From Burkholderia sp. Ax-1719 (lineage in GTDB: Bacteria > Pseudomonadota > Gammaproteobacteria > Burkholderiales > Burkholderiaceae): a DNA stretch of 64,000 bases. The position numbers and the translations under genes were made by a program. The stretch covers positions 1 through 64,000 of the forward strand of contig NZ_VWWJ01000019.1 in NCBI RefSeq assembly GCF_011753055.1. Direction: 5' to 3'. The notes under the pieces were generated by a model. It saw only the letters and a list, made by a program, of their open reading frames with translations, searched no databases and was not told the DNA's origin. Shown here one piece after another: positions 29,770 to 37,620 of this stretch. Each line of letters begins with the position of its first letter. Within the stretch, counting starts at the first letter, position 1.

Positions 29770-29778
29770 CTTGGTCTT
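29745..29778. promoter_or_regulatory. operator-like palindrome over the spc promoter
   Basis: AAGACCAAG (29745-29753) and its exact complement CTTGGTCTT (29770-29778) are separated by 16 bases that contain the -10 box. The right arm covers the expected transcription start, so the arms could bind a dimeric regulator. No such regulator is known to me. Confidence 0.55.
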
Positions 29779-30016
29779 CCCTCTTTATGGGCGCGTTGTT
29801 GGCAAAGCAACGAGCGGAAGTAGTGGGGGAGGTGGTTCGGACGCCAGTCCGGATCTGCAAGATTCACCGGAATGCGATGGCCGGTTTCGTTTGCCGTCGC
29901 TGCTGTTCTTACCCAAGCAGCTGAGCGGTCGTTCTAGTGGCGGCGCGGCTGACGGGACCAAGACTGACCGGATGTGCCATGGTGGCGCACCCGGATTAAG
30001 TTGGGAAAGATAAACC
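29779..30016 (+). other. rplN leader
   Basis: About 238 bases of untranslated leader between the predicted start site and rplN. A CGTTG/CAACG hairpin is present at about 29794-29812, and GACCAAG recurs at 29956-29962. No open reading frame with a good ribosome site is apparent. Confidence 0.4.
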
Positions 30017-30385
30017 ATGATCCAGACCGAAACTCGGCTTGAAGTAGCCGACAACACGGGTGCGCGTGAAGTCATGTGCATCAAGGTGCTCGGCGGCTCG
30101 AAGCGTCGTTATGCCAGCATTGGCGACATCATCAAGGTGACCGTCAAGGAAGCAACGCCGCGCGGGCGCGTGAAAAAGGGCGAAATCTACAACGCTGTTG
30201 TGGTTCGCACCGCGAAGGGCGTGCGCCGTCAAGACGGCTCGCTGATCAAGTTCGATGGCAACGCCGCCGTGCTTTTGAATACCAAGCTTGAGCCGATCGG
30301 CACCCGCATTTTCGGGCCGGTCACGCGTGAGCTGCGTAGCGAACGATTCATGAAGATCGTTTCGCTGGCGCCGGAAGTGCTGTAA
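30017..30385 (+). CDS. rplN: 50S ribosomal protein L14
   Basis: L14 binds at the subunit interface and is the target of RsfS. It has 122 residues starting MIQTETRLEVADNTGAREVM; the family signature KVTVKEATPRGRVKKGEIYN is intact. It is the first gene of the spc operon. Confidence 0.98.
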   Translation: MIQTETRLEVADNTGAREVMCIKVLGGSKRRYASIGDIIKVTVKEATPRGRVKKGEIYNAVVVRTAKGVRRQDGSLIKFDGNAAVLLNTKLEPIGTRIFGPVTRELRSERFMKIVSLAPEVL

Positions 30386-30394
30386 GGAGTCGCG

Positions 30395-30703
30395 ATGAAC
30401 AAGATTCGCAAGGGTGACGAAGTCATCGTCGTCACTGGCAAAGACAAGGGCAAGCGCGGTGTCGTGATCGCCATCGGCGAAGAGCGCGTTACTGTCGAAG
30501 GCATCAACATCGCTAAAAAGCATGTTAAGCCGAACCCGATGAAGGGTACGACGGGTGGCGTGGAAGCCAAGGCAATGCCGCTGGCTATCTCGAACGTCGC
30601 ATTGGTCGACGCGAACGGTAAGCCGTCGCGCGTGGGCATCAAGGTCGAAGGGGACAAGAAGGTTCGTTTCCTGAAGACGACCGGTGCTGTCCTGAGCGCC
30701 TGA
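30395..30703 (+). CDS. rplX: 50S ribosomal protein L24
   Basis: An assembly-initiating protein with a KOW domain (KGDEVIVVTGKDKGKRGVVI). It has 102 residues, with TGGVEAKAMPLAISNVALVD in the second half. AAGGAG lies before the ATG. Confidence 0.97.
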   Translation: MNKIRKGDEVIVVTGKDKGKRGVVIAIGEERVTVEGINIAKKHVKPNPMKGTTGGVEAKAMPLAISNVALVDANGKPSRVGIKVEGDKKVRFLKTTGAVLSA

Positions 30704-30719
30704 CGCTGCGGAGTAAAAA

Positions 30720-31259
30720 ATGGCACGTTTGCAAGAATTTTATAAAGAGAAGGTCGTTCCTGGCCTGATCGAGAAGTTCGGTTACAAGTCGGTCATGGAA
30801 GTGCCGCGCCTCACCAAGATCACCCTGAACATGGGTGTTGGTGAAGCCGTCGCTGACAAGAAGGTCCTTGAGCACGCCGTTGGCGACCTCACGAAGATCG
30901 CCGGCCAGAAGCCCGTCATCACCAAGTCGCGTAAGGCAATCGCTGGTTTCAAGATCCGCGAAGGCTACCCGATTGGCACGATGGTTACCCTGCGTGGCAA
31001 TGCCATGTACGAATTCCTGGACCGTTTCGTGACGGTTGCGCTCCCCCGTGTGCGCGACTTCCGTGGCGTGTCGGGCAAGGCGTTCGACGGCCGTGGTAAC
31101 TACAACATCGGTGTGAAAGAGCAGATCATTTTCCCCGAAATTGACTACGACAAGATCGACGCACTGCGTGGGCTGAACATCAGCATCACGACGACCGCGA
31201 AGACCGACGAAGAAGCAAAGGCACTGCTCGCCGGCTTCAAGTTCCCGTTCCGCAACTGA
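30720..31259 (+). CDS. rplE: 50S ribosomal protein L5
   Basis: L5 binds 5S rRNA and P-site tRNA. It has 179 residues with LTKITLNMGVGEA and GRGNYNIGVKEQIIFPEI as expected. Confidence 0.98.
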   Translation: MARLQEFYKEKVVPGLIEKFGYKSVMEVPRLTKITLNMGVGEAVADKKVLEHAVGDLTKIAGQKPVITKSRKAIAGFKIREGYPIGTMVTLRGNAMYEFLDRFVTVALPRVRDFRGVSGKAFDGRGNYNIGVKEQIIFPEIDYDKIDALRGLNISITTTAKTDEEAKALLAGFKFPFRN

Positions 31260-31266
31260 GGTTACC

Positions 31267-31572
31267 GTGGCTAAACTGGCACTGATCGAACGTGAAAAGA
31301 AGCGCGCTCGTCTGGCAGCGAAATTTGCACCGAAGCGTGCAGAGCTGAAGGCGATCATCGACGACCAAAGCAAGTCGGAAGAAGAGCGTTACGCAGCTCG
31401 CCTCGAACTGCAACAACTGCCGCGCAACTCGAACCCGACCCGCAAGCGTAACCGCTGCGCGATCACGGGTCGTCCGCGTGGTACGTTCCGCAAATTCGGT
31501 CTCGCACGTAACAAGATTCGTGAAATCGCGTTCCGTGGTGAGATCCCTGGCATCACCAAGGCGAGCTGGTAA
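31267..31572 (+). CDS. rpsN: 30S ribosomal protein S14
   Basis: A head protein. It has 101 residues, the longer form without the zinc-binding Cys pairs (only one Cys), with the conserved NRCAITGRPRGTFRKFGLAR. It starts with GTG at 31267; GAGG is six bases upstream, within the rplE stop region. Confidence 0.97.
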   Translation: MAKLALIEREKKRARLAAKFAPKRAELKAIIDDQSKSEEERYAARLELQQLPRNSNPTRKRNRCAITGRPRGTFRKFGLARNKIREIAFRGEIPGITKASW

Positions 31573-31586
31573 TAGGAGAAACATAA

Positions 31587-31982
31587 ATGAGCATGAGTGA
31601 TCCTATCGCCGATATGCTGACTCGCATCCGCAATGCGCAGATGGTCGAGAAGGTTTCGGTTGCTATGCCCTCGTCGAAAGTGAAGATTGCGATTGCGCAG
31701 GTTCTGAAGGACGAAGGTTATATCGACGACTTCGCGGTGAAGACCGAAGGTGCGAAGTCGGAATTGAACATCGCGTTGAAGTACTACGCTGGCCGTCCCG
31801 TTATCGAGCGCATCGAACGCGTCTCGAAGCCGGGTCTGCGCGTGTACCGCGGCCGCAACGACATCCCGCAGGTCATGAATGGCCTGGGCGTTGCGATCGT
31901 CTCGACGCCGAAGGGTGTGATGACGGACCGCAAGGCGCGCGCTACTGGCGTCGGCGGCGAAGTTATCTGCTACGTCGCTTAA
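31587..31982 (+). CDS. rpsH: 30S ribosomal protein S8
   Basis: A primary 16S binder and, in E. coli, the translational repressor of the spc operon. It has 131 residues starting MSMSDPIADMLTRIRNAQ; a second in-frame ATG at 31593 is possible. It ends with the conserved GVMTDRKARATGVGGEVICY. Confidence 0.98.
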   Translation: MSMSDPIADMLTRIRNAQMVEKVSVAMPSSKVKIAIAQVLKDEGYIDDFAVKTEGAKSELNIALKYYAGRPVIERIERVSKPGLRVYRGRNDIPQVMNGLGVAIVSTPKGVMTDRKARATGVGGEVICYVA

Positions 31983-32000
31983 GACCTAAGGAGAAGAAAC

Positions 32001-32531
32001 ATGTCTCGAGTAGGTAAGAGCCCGGTCGCGCTGCAAGGCGCAGAAGCGACGCTCAGCGACGAGAAGATTACCGTCAAGGGCGCGCTGGGTACGATTTCGC
32101 AGGCTGCGAACCGCCTCGTGAAGGTGGTGAACGAAGACGGTCAGCTCAAGTTCGAGCCGACCGACGACAGCCGCGAAGCAAATGCGATGTCTGGCACGAT
32201 GCGCGCGATTGTCGCGAACATGGTGCAAGGCGTGACGAAGGGTTTTGAGCGCAAGCTGACGCTGGTTGGCGTCGGTTACCGTGCTCAAGCGCAAGGCGAC
32301 AAGCTGAACCTGTCGCTGGGTTTCTCGCACCCCGTGGTGCACCAGATGCCGGAAGGCGTCAAGGCCGAGACCCCGTCGCAAACGGAAATCGTGATCAAGG
32401 GGATCGACAAGCAAAAAGTTGGCCAGACCGCTGCCGAAGTGCGTGGTTATCGCCCGCCGGAGCCCTATAAGGGCAAGGGTGTGCGTTACGCCAACGAGGT
32501 TGTGATCCTCAAAGAAACGAAGAAGAAGTAA
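32001..32531 (+). CDS. rplF: 50S ribosomal protein L6
   Basis: L6 lies near the sarcin-ricin loop. It has 176 residues made of two similar alpha/beta domains, with the signature RPPEPYKGKGVRYANEVV near the C-terminus. AAGGAGAAG precedes the ATG. Confidence 0.98.
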   Translation: MSRVGKSPVALQGAEATLSDEKITVKGALGTISQAANRLVKVVNEDGQLKFEPTDDSREANAMSGTMRAIVANMVQGVTKGFERKLTLVGVGYRAQAQGDKLNLSLGFSHPVVHQMPEGVKAETPSQTEIVIKGIDKQKVGQTAAEVRGYRPPEPYKGKGVRYANEVVILKETKKK

Positions 32532-32543
32532 GGGTGCGCAATC

Positions 32544-32909
32544 ATGGATAAGACTCAATCTCGCCTGCGCCGCGCTCGTCAGACGCGTCTCAAGATCGCT
32601 GAGCTGCAGGTCGCGCGTCTGGCCGTGCATCGCACGAACACGCACATCTATGCGCAAGTGTTCTCGCCCTGCGGCACCAAGGTGCTGGCCAGCGCGTCGA
32701 CGCTTGAAGCCGAAGTGCGTGCGCAACTGGCTGACCAGTCGGGCAAGGGCGGCAACGTCGCTGCTGCTTCGCTGATCGGCAAGCGTATTGCAGAAAAGGC
32801 TAAGGCCGCCGGCATCGAATCCGTCGCCTTTGACCGCTCGGGTTTCCGCTATCACGGCCGCGTCAAGGCGCTGGCTGATGCTGCGCGCGAAGCCGGGCTC
32901 AAGTTCTAA
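32544..32909 (+). CDS. rplR: 50S ribosomal protein L18
   Basis: L18 binds 5S rRNA. It has 121 residues, starting MDKTQSRLRRARQTRLKI, with VFSPCGTKVLASASTLE and the C-terminal FRYHGRVKALADAAREAGL. Confidence 0.97.
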   Translation: MDKTQSRLRRARQTRLKIAELQVARLAVHRTNTHIYAQVFSPCGTKVLASASTLEAEVRAQLADQSGKGGNVAAASLIGKRIAEKAKAAGIESVAFDRSGFRYHGRVKALADAAREAGLKF

Positions 32910-32923
32910 GGAAGGAATTCGTC

Positions 32924-33442
32924 ATGGCAAAGATGCAAGCGAAAGTTCAGGCTGACGAACGCGACGACGGCCTTCGTGAAAAAATGATTTCGGTCAATCG
33001 CGTGACCAAGGTCGTGAAGGGTGGCCGTATTCTCGGCTTCGCCGCACTGACCGTGGTTGGCGATGGTGATGGCCGCGTCGGTATGGGCAAGGGCAAGTCG
33101 AAAGAAGTGCCCGTCGCTGTCCAGAAGGCGATGGAACAAGCTCGTCGCAACATGTTCAAGGTGCCCCTGAAGAACGGCACCCTGCAACACGAAGTGCACG
33201 GCAAGCATGGCGCATCGGTCGTCCTCCTCGCTCCGGCGAAGGCAGGTACGGGCGTGATCGCCGGCGGCCCGATGCGCGCAGTGTTCGACGTGATGGGCGT
33301 GCAGAACGTCGTGGCGAAGAGCCACGGTTCGACGAACCCGTACAACCTCGTTCGCGCCACGCTGGACGGTCTGCGCAAGCAGTCGACCCCGGCTGACATC
33401 GCGGCGAAGCGCGGCAAGTCCGTCGAAGACATTCTGGGCTAA
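32924..33442 (+). CDS. rpsE: 30S ribosomal protein S5
   Basis: S5 lies at the mRNA entry helicase site. It has 172 residues with VNRVTKVVKGGRILGFAALT and KSHGSTNPYNLVRATLDGL. No sign of spectinomycin-resistance changes in the loop near residues 20-30, as far as the motif shows. Confidence 0.98.
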   Translation: MAKMQAKVQADERDDGLREKMISVNRVTKVVKGGRILGFAALTVVGDGDGRVGMGKGKSKEVPVAVQKAMEQARRNMFKVPLKNGTLQHEVHGKHGASVVLLAPAKAGTGVIAGGPMRAVFDVMGVQNVVAKSHGSTNPYNLVRATLDGLRKQSTPADIAAKRGKSVEDILG

Positions 33443-33453
33443 GGGTGGACACT

Positions 33454-33636
33454 ATGTCTGAAAAAACTGTCAAGGTTCAGCTCGTCAAGAGCCTGATTGG
33501 GACCCGCGATACGCACCGTGCCACTGTGCGCGGTCTCGGCCTGCGCCGCCTGAACTCGGTCTCCGAGCTGCAGGACACGCCGGCAGTGCGCGGCATGATC
33601 AACAAGGTCTCGTACCTCGTCAAGGTCATCGGCTAA
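33454..33636 (+). CDS. rpmD: 50S ribosomal protein L30
   Basis: A small 50S protein of 60 residues from the ATG at 33454 (MSEKTVKVQLVKSLIGTRDT). A GTG nine bases upstream is in frame, but the ATG fits the family N-terminus and the AGGGTGG ribosome site. Confidence 0.96.
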   Translation: MSEKTVKVQLVKSLIGTRDTHRATVRGLGLRRLNSVSELQDTPAVRGMINKVSYLVKVIG

Positions 33637-33663
33637 GCCCGACCAGGACTCCAGGAGTTGAAA

Positions 33664-34098
33664 ATGGAATTGAATAACCTGAAGCCGGCAGAAGGCGCGA
33701 AGCACGCAAAGCGTCGCGTCGGTCGCGGCATCGGCTCCGGCCTCGGCAAGACCGCTGGCCGTGGTCACAAGGGTCAGAAATCGCGTTCGGGCGGCTTCCA
33801 CAAAGTCGGCTTCGAAGGCGGTCAGATGCCTCTGCAGCGTCGTCTGCCGAAGCGTGGCTTCACCTCGCTGACGAAGGAATTCGTTGGTGAAGTGCGTCTC
33901 GCTGACATCGAGAAGCTGCCGGTCGACGAAATCGATCTGCTGGCTCTCAAGCAGGCAGGCCTCGTTGGCGAAATGACCCGTTCCGCAAAGATCATCGCCA
34001 CCGGCGAGATCAAGCGCAAGGTCGTGGTCAAGGGCCTGGGTGCGACGAAGAATGCGCGTGCTGCGATCGAAGCAGCAGGCGGTTCTTTTGCCGAGTGA
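33664..34098 (+). CDS. rplO: 50S ribosomal protein L15
   Basis: An assembly protein of 144 residues from the ATG at 33664 (MELNNLKPAEGAKHAKRRVG), preceded by CAGGAG. The Gly/Arg-rich N-terminal extension (GRGIGSGLGKTAGRGHKGQK) reaches into the 50S interior. Confidence 0.97.
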   Translation: MELNNLKPAEGAKHAKRRVGRGIGSGLGKTAGRGHKGQKSRSGGFHKVGFEGGQMPLQRRLPKRGFTSLTKEFVGEVRLADIEKLPVDEIDLLALKQAGLVGEMTRSAKIIATGEIKRKVVVKGLGATKNARAAIEAAGGSFAE

Positions 34099-34157
34099 TT
34101 GTGAGTGGTGCGTGCGGGCTTGCCCGCCGTCACTAACATCTGCATCGGAGAAGCTAC

Positions 34158-35504
34158 TTGGCTAACAGCCCGAGTCTCGCAAAAACCGGTCGCAGCGCTC
34201 CGAAGTTCGGCGACCTGCGCCGGCGTGCAATGTTCTTGCTGCTGGCGTTGGTCGTTTATCGTATCGGCGCGCACATTCCGGTGCCGGGCATCGACCCGGA
34301 CCAACTGGCGAAGCTCTTCCAAAGCCAGTCAGGCGGCATCCTTGGCATGTTCAACATGTTCTCGGGCGGCGCACTGTCTCGCTTCACGATCTTCGCGCTG
34401 GGTGTGATGCCGTATATCTCGGCGTCGATCATCCTGCAGCTGATGGCGATTGTCTCGCCGCAGCTCGAGGCGCTGAAGAAGGAAGGGCAGGCTGGACAAC
34501 GCAAGATCACGCAGTACACGCGGGTCTTCACGGTAGTGCTGGCGACCTTTCAGGCCTTCGGCATTGCAGTCGCGCTGGAAAACCAGCCGGCTCTCGTGAT
34601 CGATCCGGGCATGGTGTTCCGCTTGACGACGGTCGTGACTCTGGTGACCGGCACGATGTTCCTGATGTGGCTTGGTGAGCAGATCACGGAACGCGGGCTT
34701 GGCAACGGTATCTCGATCATCATCTTCGGCGGGATCGCAGCGGGCTTCCCGAACGCGATCGGCGGTCTCTTCTCGCTGGTGCAAACCGGCTCGATGGGCC
34801 CGGTCTCGGCGATCATCATCGTGGCGCTGATCGCAGCCGTGACGTACCTGGTAGTGTTCATTGAACGCGGCCAGCGCAAGATCCTCGTGAACTATGCGAA
34901 GCGTCAGGTTGGCAACAAGATTTACGGTGGGCAGTCGTCGCACCTGCCGCTTAAGTTGAACATGTCGGGCGTGATTCCGCCGATCTTTGCATCGTCGATC
35001 ATCCTGTTCCCGGCAACCATCCTGAACTGGTTTAGTTCAGGTTCGCGAGACAGCTGGTTCGCGAACACACTGCACAACGTGGCCGAAGCTCTCAAGCCTG
35101 GTCAGCCCGTGTATGTGTTGCTGTATGCGTTGGCGATCGTCTTCTTCTGCTTCTTTTACACCGCTCTGGTGTTCAACAGCAGGGAAACGGCCGACAACCT
35201 GAAGAAGAGTGGCGCGTTCGTACCTGGCATCCGCCCGGGCGATCAGACGGCTCGCTATATCGACCGCATCCTCACGCGTCTGACGCTGGCCGGTGCGATC
35301 TATATCGTGTTCGTCTGCCTGTTGCCGGAGTTTCTGGTGCTGCGCTGGAATGTGCCGTTTTATTTTGGTGGCACGTCGCTGCTGATCATTGTCGTCGTCA
35401 CAATGGACTTCATGGCGCAGGTGCAGTCGTACGTTATGTCGCAACAATATGAATCCCTGCTCAAGAAGGCTAACTTCAAGGGCGGTGGAGTCCCGATGCG
35501 GTAA
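34158..35504 (+). CDS. secY: protein translocase subunit SecY
   Basis: The channel subunit of SecYEG. It has 448 residues with ten predicted membrane segments and the cytoplasmic loop ERGQRKILVNYAKRQVGNKI. It starts with the rare TTG codon at 34158; CGGAG ends seven bases upstream and the N-terminus MANSPSLAKTGRSAPKFGDL fits related proteins. It is linked to the spc operon and followed within six bases by infA. Confidence 0.97.
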   Translation: MANSPSLAKTGRSAPKFGDLRRRAMFLLLALVVYRIGAHIPVPGIDPDQLAKLFQSQSGGILGMFNMFSGGALSRFTIFALGVMPYISASIILQLMAIVSPQLEALKKEGQAGQRKITQYTRVFTVVLATFQAFGIAVALENQPALVIDPGMVFRLTTVVTLVTGTMFLMWLGEQITERGLGNGISIIIFGGIAAGFPNAIGGLFSLVQTGSMGPVSAIIIVALIAAVTYLVVFIERGQRKILVNYAKRQVGNKIYGGQSSHLPLKLNMSGVIPPIFASSIILFPATILNWFSSGSRDSWFANTLHNVAEALKPGQPVYVLLYALAIVFFCFFYTALVFNSRETADNLKKSGAFVPGIRPGDQTARYIDRILTRLTLAGAIYIVFVCLLPEFLVLRWNVPFYFGGTSLLIIVVVTMDFMAQVQSYVMSQQYESLLKKANFKGGGVPMR

Positions 35505-35510
35505 GAACAC

Positions 35511-35729
35511 ATGGCCAAAGACGATGTAATCCAGATGCAGGGTGAGGTCATCGAAAACCTCCCCAACGCAACCTTCCGGGTGAAGCTGGAAAACGGCCAT
35601 GTCGTTCTGGGGCATATTTCCGGGAAAATGCGGATGCACTACATCCGTATTCTTCCCGGCGACAAGGTGACGGTTGAGTTGACGCCTTACGATCTGTCGC
35701 GTGCGCGGATCGTGTTCCGGGCGAAGTGA
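35511..35729 (+). CDS. infA: translation initiation factor IF-1
   Basis: An S1/OB-fold factor that blocks the A site in initiation. It has 72 residues: MAKDDVIQMQGEVIENLPNA, with the RNA-binding HISGKMRMHYIRILPGDKV. It lies six bases after secY with only a weak ribosome site, so its translation may be coupled to secY. Confidence 0.97.
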   Translation: MAKDDVIQMQGEVIENLPNATFRVKLENGHVVLGHISGKMRMHYIRILPGDKVTVELTPYDLSRARIVFRAK

Positions 35730-35749
35730 TTTAGAAAAAGGGTAATATC

Positions 35750-35866
35750 ATGAAAGTGATGGCATCGGTAAAGCGCATTTGCCGCAACTGCAAAATCATC
35801 AAGCGCAACGGCGTCGTTCGCGTGATCTGCAGCTCGGACCCGCGCCACAAGCAGCGTCAAGGCTGA
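35750..35866 (+). CDS. rpmJ: 50S ribosomal protein L36
   Basis: A 38-residue protein: MKVMASVKRICRNCKIIKRN, ending SSDPRHKQRQG. The zinc-ribbon ligands Cys11, Cys14, Cys27 and His33 are all present (zinc-containing form). It lies between infA and rpsM, its usual place. Confidence 0.96.
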   Translation: MKVMASVKRICRNCKIIKRNGVVRVICSSDPRHKQRQG

Positions 35867-35907
35867 TCAGCGCGCTTTTGCTTGCGCTTTTTGTTTGAGG
35901 AAAAACA

Positions 35908-36273
35908 ATGGCTCGTATTGCAGGGGTTAACATCCCGAACCACCAGCACACTGAAATCGGCCTGACGGCAATTTTCGGTGTTGGCCGCACGCGTTCGCGC
36001 AACATCTGCGTGGCAGCGGGTGTGCCGTTTAACAAGAAGGTCAAAGACCTGAACGACGCGGATCTCGAAAAGCTGCGTGAGGAAGTGGGCAAGTTTGTTG
36101 TCGAAGGCGATCTGCGCCGTGAAACGACGATGAACATCAAGCGCCTGATGGACCTCGGCTGCTACCGCGGCGTGCGCCATCGCAAGGGCCTGCCCCTGCG
36201 TGGCCAGCGTACGCGCACCAACGCACGTACGCGCAAGGGTCCGCGCCGCGCAGCACAGTCGCTGAAGAAGTAA
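35908..36273 (+). CDS. rpsM: 30S ribosomal protein S13
   Basis: A head protein contacting P-site tRNA and the 50S. It has 121 residues starting MARIAGVNIPNHQHTEIGLT, with the C-terminal RTRTNARTRKGPRR. It is the first gene of the alpha operon part. Confidence 0.98.
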   Translation: MARIAGVNIPNHQHTEIGLTAIFGVGRTRSRNICVAAGVPFNKKVKDLNDADLEKLREEVGKFVVEGDLRRETTMNIKRLMDLGCYRGVRHRKGLPLRGQRTRTNARTRKGPRRAAQSLKK

Positions 36274-36301
36274 GCGGTTCTGACAGTTACAGGAAAACGT
36301 A

Positions 36302-36706
36302 ATGGCTAAGGCTTCGAACAACTCCGCGGCGCAACGCGTTCGCAAGAAGGTTAAGAAGAACGTCGCCGAGGGCGTGGTTCACGTTCACGCGTCGTTCAAC
36401 AACACGATCATCACGATCACCGATCGTCAAGGCAATGCACTTGCCTGGGCAACGTCGGGCGGTCAGGGCTTCAAGGGTTCGCGTAAGTCGACGCCCTTCG
36501 CAGCTCAGGTCGCAGCTGAATCGGCTGGCCGTGTTGCAATGGAATACGGCGTCAAGAACCTCGAAGTGCGTATCAAGGGCCCCGGCCCGGGTCGCGAATC
36601 GGCGGTGCGCGCGCTGCATGGTCTTGGCATCAAGATCACCGCGATCTCCGACGTTACGCCGGTCCCGCACAACGGCTGCCGTCCGCCGAAGCGCCGTCGT
36701 ATCTAA
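36302..36706 (+). CDS. rpsK: 30S ribosomal protein S11
   Basis: A platform protein of 134 residues. It has the conserved HASFNNTIITITDRQGNALAW and the C-terminal DVTPVPHNGCRPPKRRR. Confidence 0.98.
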   Translation: MAKASNNSAAQRVRKKVKKNVAEGVVHVHASFNNTIITITDRQGNALAWATSGGQGFKGSRKSTPFAAQVAAESAGRVAMEYGVKNLEVRIKGPGPGRESAVRALHGLGIKITAISDVTPVPHNGCRPPKRRRI

Positions 36707-36786
36707 GGCGTCGCGCTTGCCGACTGCCTGAGCCGCCGGTAACGGCGTCCCAGGCTCTCGGCGCTATTGAATTGACTAAGCCCACC

Positions 36787-36807
36787 GTTCTGTCCAAAGG
36801 GCAGAAC
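36787..36807 (+). promoter_or_regulatory. hairpin in the rpsD leader
   Basis: GTTCTGTCC (36787-36795) pairs with GGGCAGAAC (36799-36807) around three A residues. It lies in the 166-base rpsK-rpsD gap. S4 represses the alpha operon through a leader structure in E. coli, but there the site precedes rpsM; a site before rpsD would be different. The role is inferred. Confidence 0.45.
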
Positions 36808-36872
36808 TAGCGCGAGCCGCGGGGTCACCCCCGTTGCAGGCTTTGCGTGATCAATTATCGAAGGAAAGCAAC

Positions 36873-37496
36873 GTGGCACGTTATATCGGCCCGAAGGCCA
36901 AGCTGTCCCGCCGTGAAGGCACCGACCTCTTCCTGAAGAGCGCACGCCGCTCGCTGGCTGACAAGTGCAAGCTTGACAGCAAGCCGGGCCAGCACGGCCG
37001 CACGTCGGGCGCTCGTACGTCCGACTACGGCACGCAGCTGCGCGAAAAGCAAAAAGTGAAGCGTATCTACGGCGTGCTGGAACGTCAGTTCCGCCGCTAC
37101 TTCGCTGAAGCTGACCGCCGCAAGGGCGCGACCGGCGAAAACCTGCTGCAACTGCTCGAATCGCGTCTCGACAACGTCGTGTACCGCATGGGCTTCGCAT
37201 CGACCCGCGCTGAAGCGCGTCAGCTCGTGAGCCACAAGGCTCTCACGCTGAACGGCGTCGTCGCGAACATCCCGTCGATGCAAGTGAAGGCAGGCGACGT
37301 CGTTGCTGTTCGCGAAAAGGCGAAGAAGCAAGTTCGTATCGCTGAAGCGCTGTCGCTGGCAGAGCAAGGTGGCATCGCAGGTTGGGTTGCAGTCGACTCG
37401 AAGAAGTTCGAAGGTACGTTCAAGAGCGTGCCGGAGCGCAGCGACATCGCTGGCGACATCAACGAAAGCCTGATCGTCGAATTGTATTCGCGTTAA
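36873..37496 (+). CDS. rpsD: 30S ribosomal protein S4
   Basis: A primary 16S binder and known autoregulator. It has 207 residues starting with GTG at 36873 (MARYIGPKAKLSRREGTDLF), behind AAGGAAAG. The S4 domain (SRLDNVVYRMGFASTRAEAR) is intact. A strong terminator-like hairpin separates it from rpoA. Confidence 0.97.
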   Translation: MARYIGPKAKLSRREGTDLFLKSARRSLADKCKLDSKPGQHGRTSGARTSDYGTQLREKQKVKRIYGVLERQFRRYFAEADRRKGATGENLLQLLESRLDNVVYRMGFASTRAEARQLVSHKALTLNGVVANIPSMQVKAGDVVAVREKAKKQVRIAEALSLAEQGGIAGWVAVDSKKFEGTFKSVPERSDIAGDINESLIVELYSR

Positions 37497-37507
37497 TCGA
37501 ATTGACG

Positions 37508-37558
37508 GCCGGGGTAGCCTCTGTGCTTCGCGCAGGAGGTGGCCTCGGCTGTTTTTTT
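37508..37558 (+). terminator. terminator or attenuator between rpsD and rpoA
   Basis: A long imperfect stem (GCCGGGGT...CCTCT on the left, AGGAGG...CCTCGGC on the right) with a TTC-type loop is followed by seven T residues (37552-37558). It lies inside the alpha operon, so it would cut or tune rpoA transcription. Confidence 0.75.
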
Positions 37559-37620
37559 CAGGTTGTGGCCATCTCAGCCTTATCGGTGTAACGAGCCGAG
37601 GGTATTGAAAAGGAAAACCT

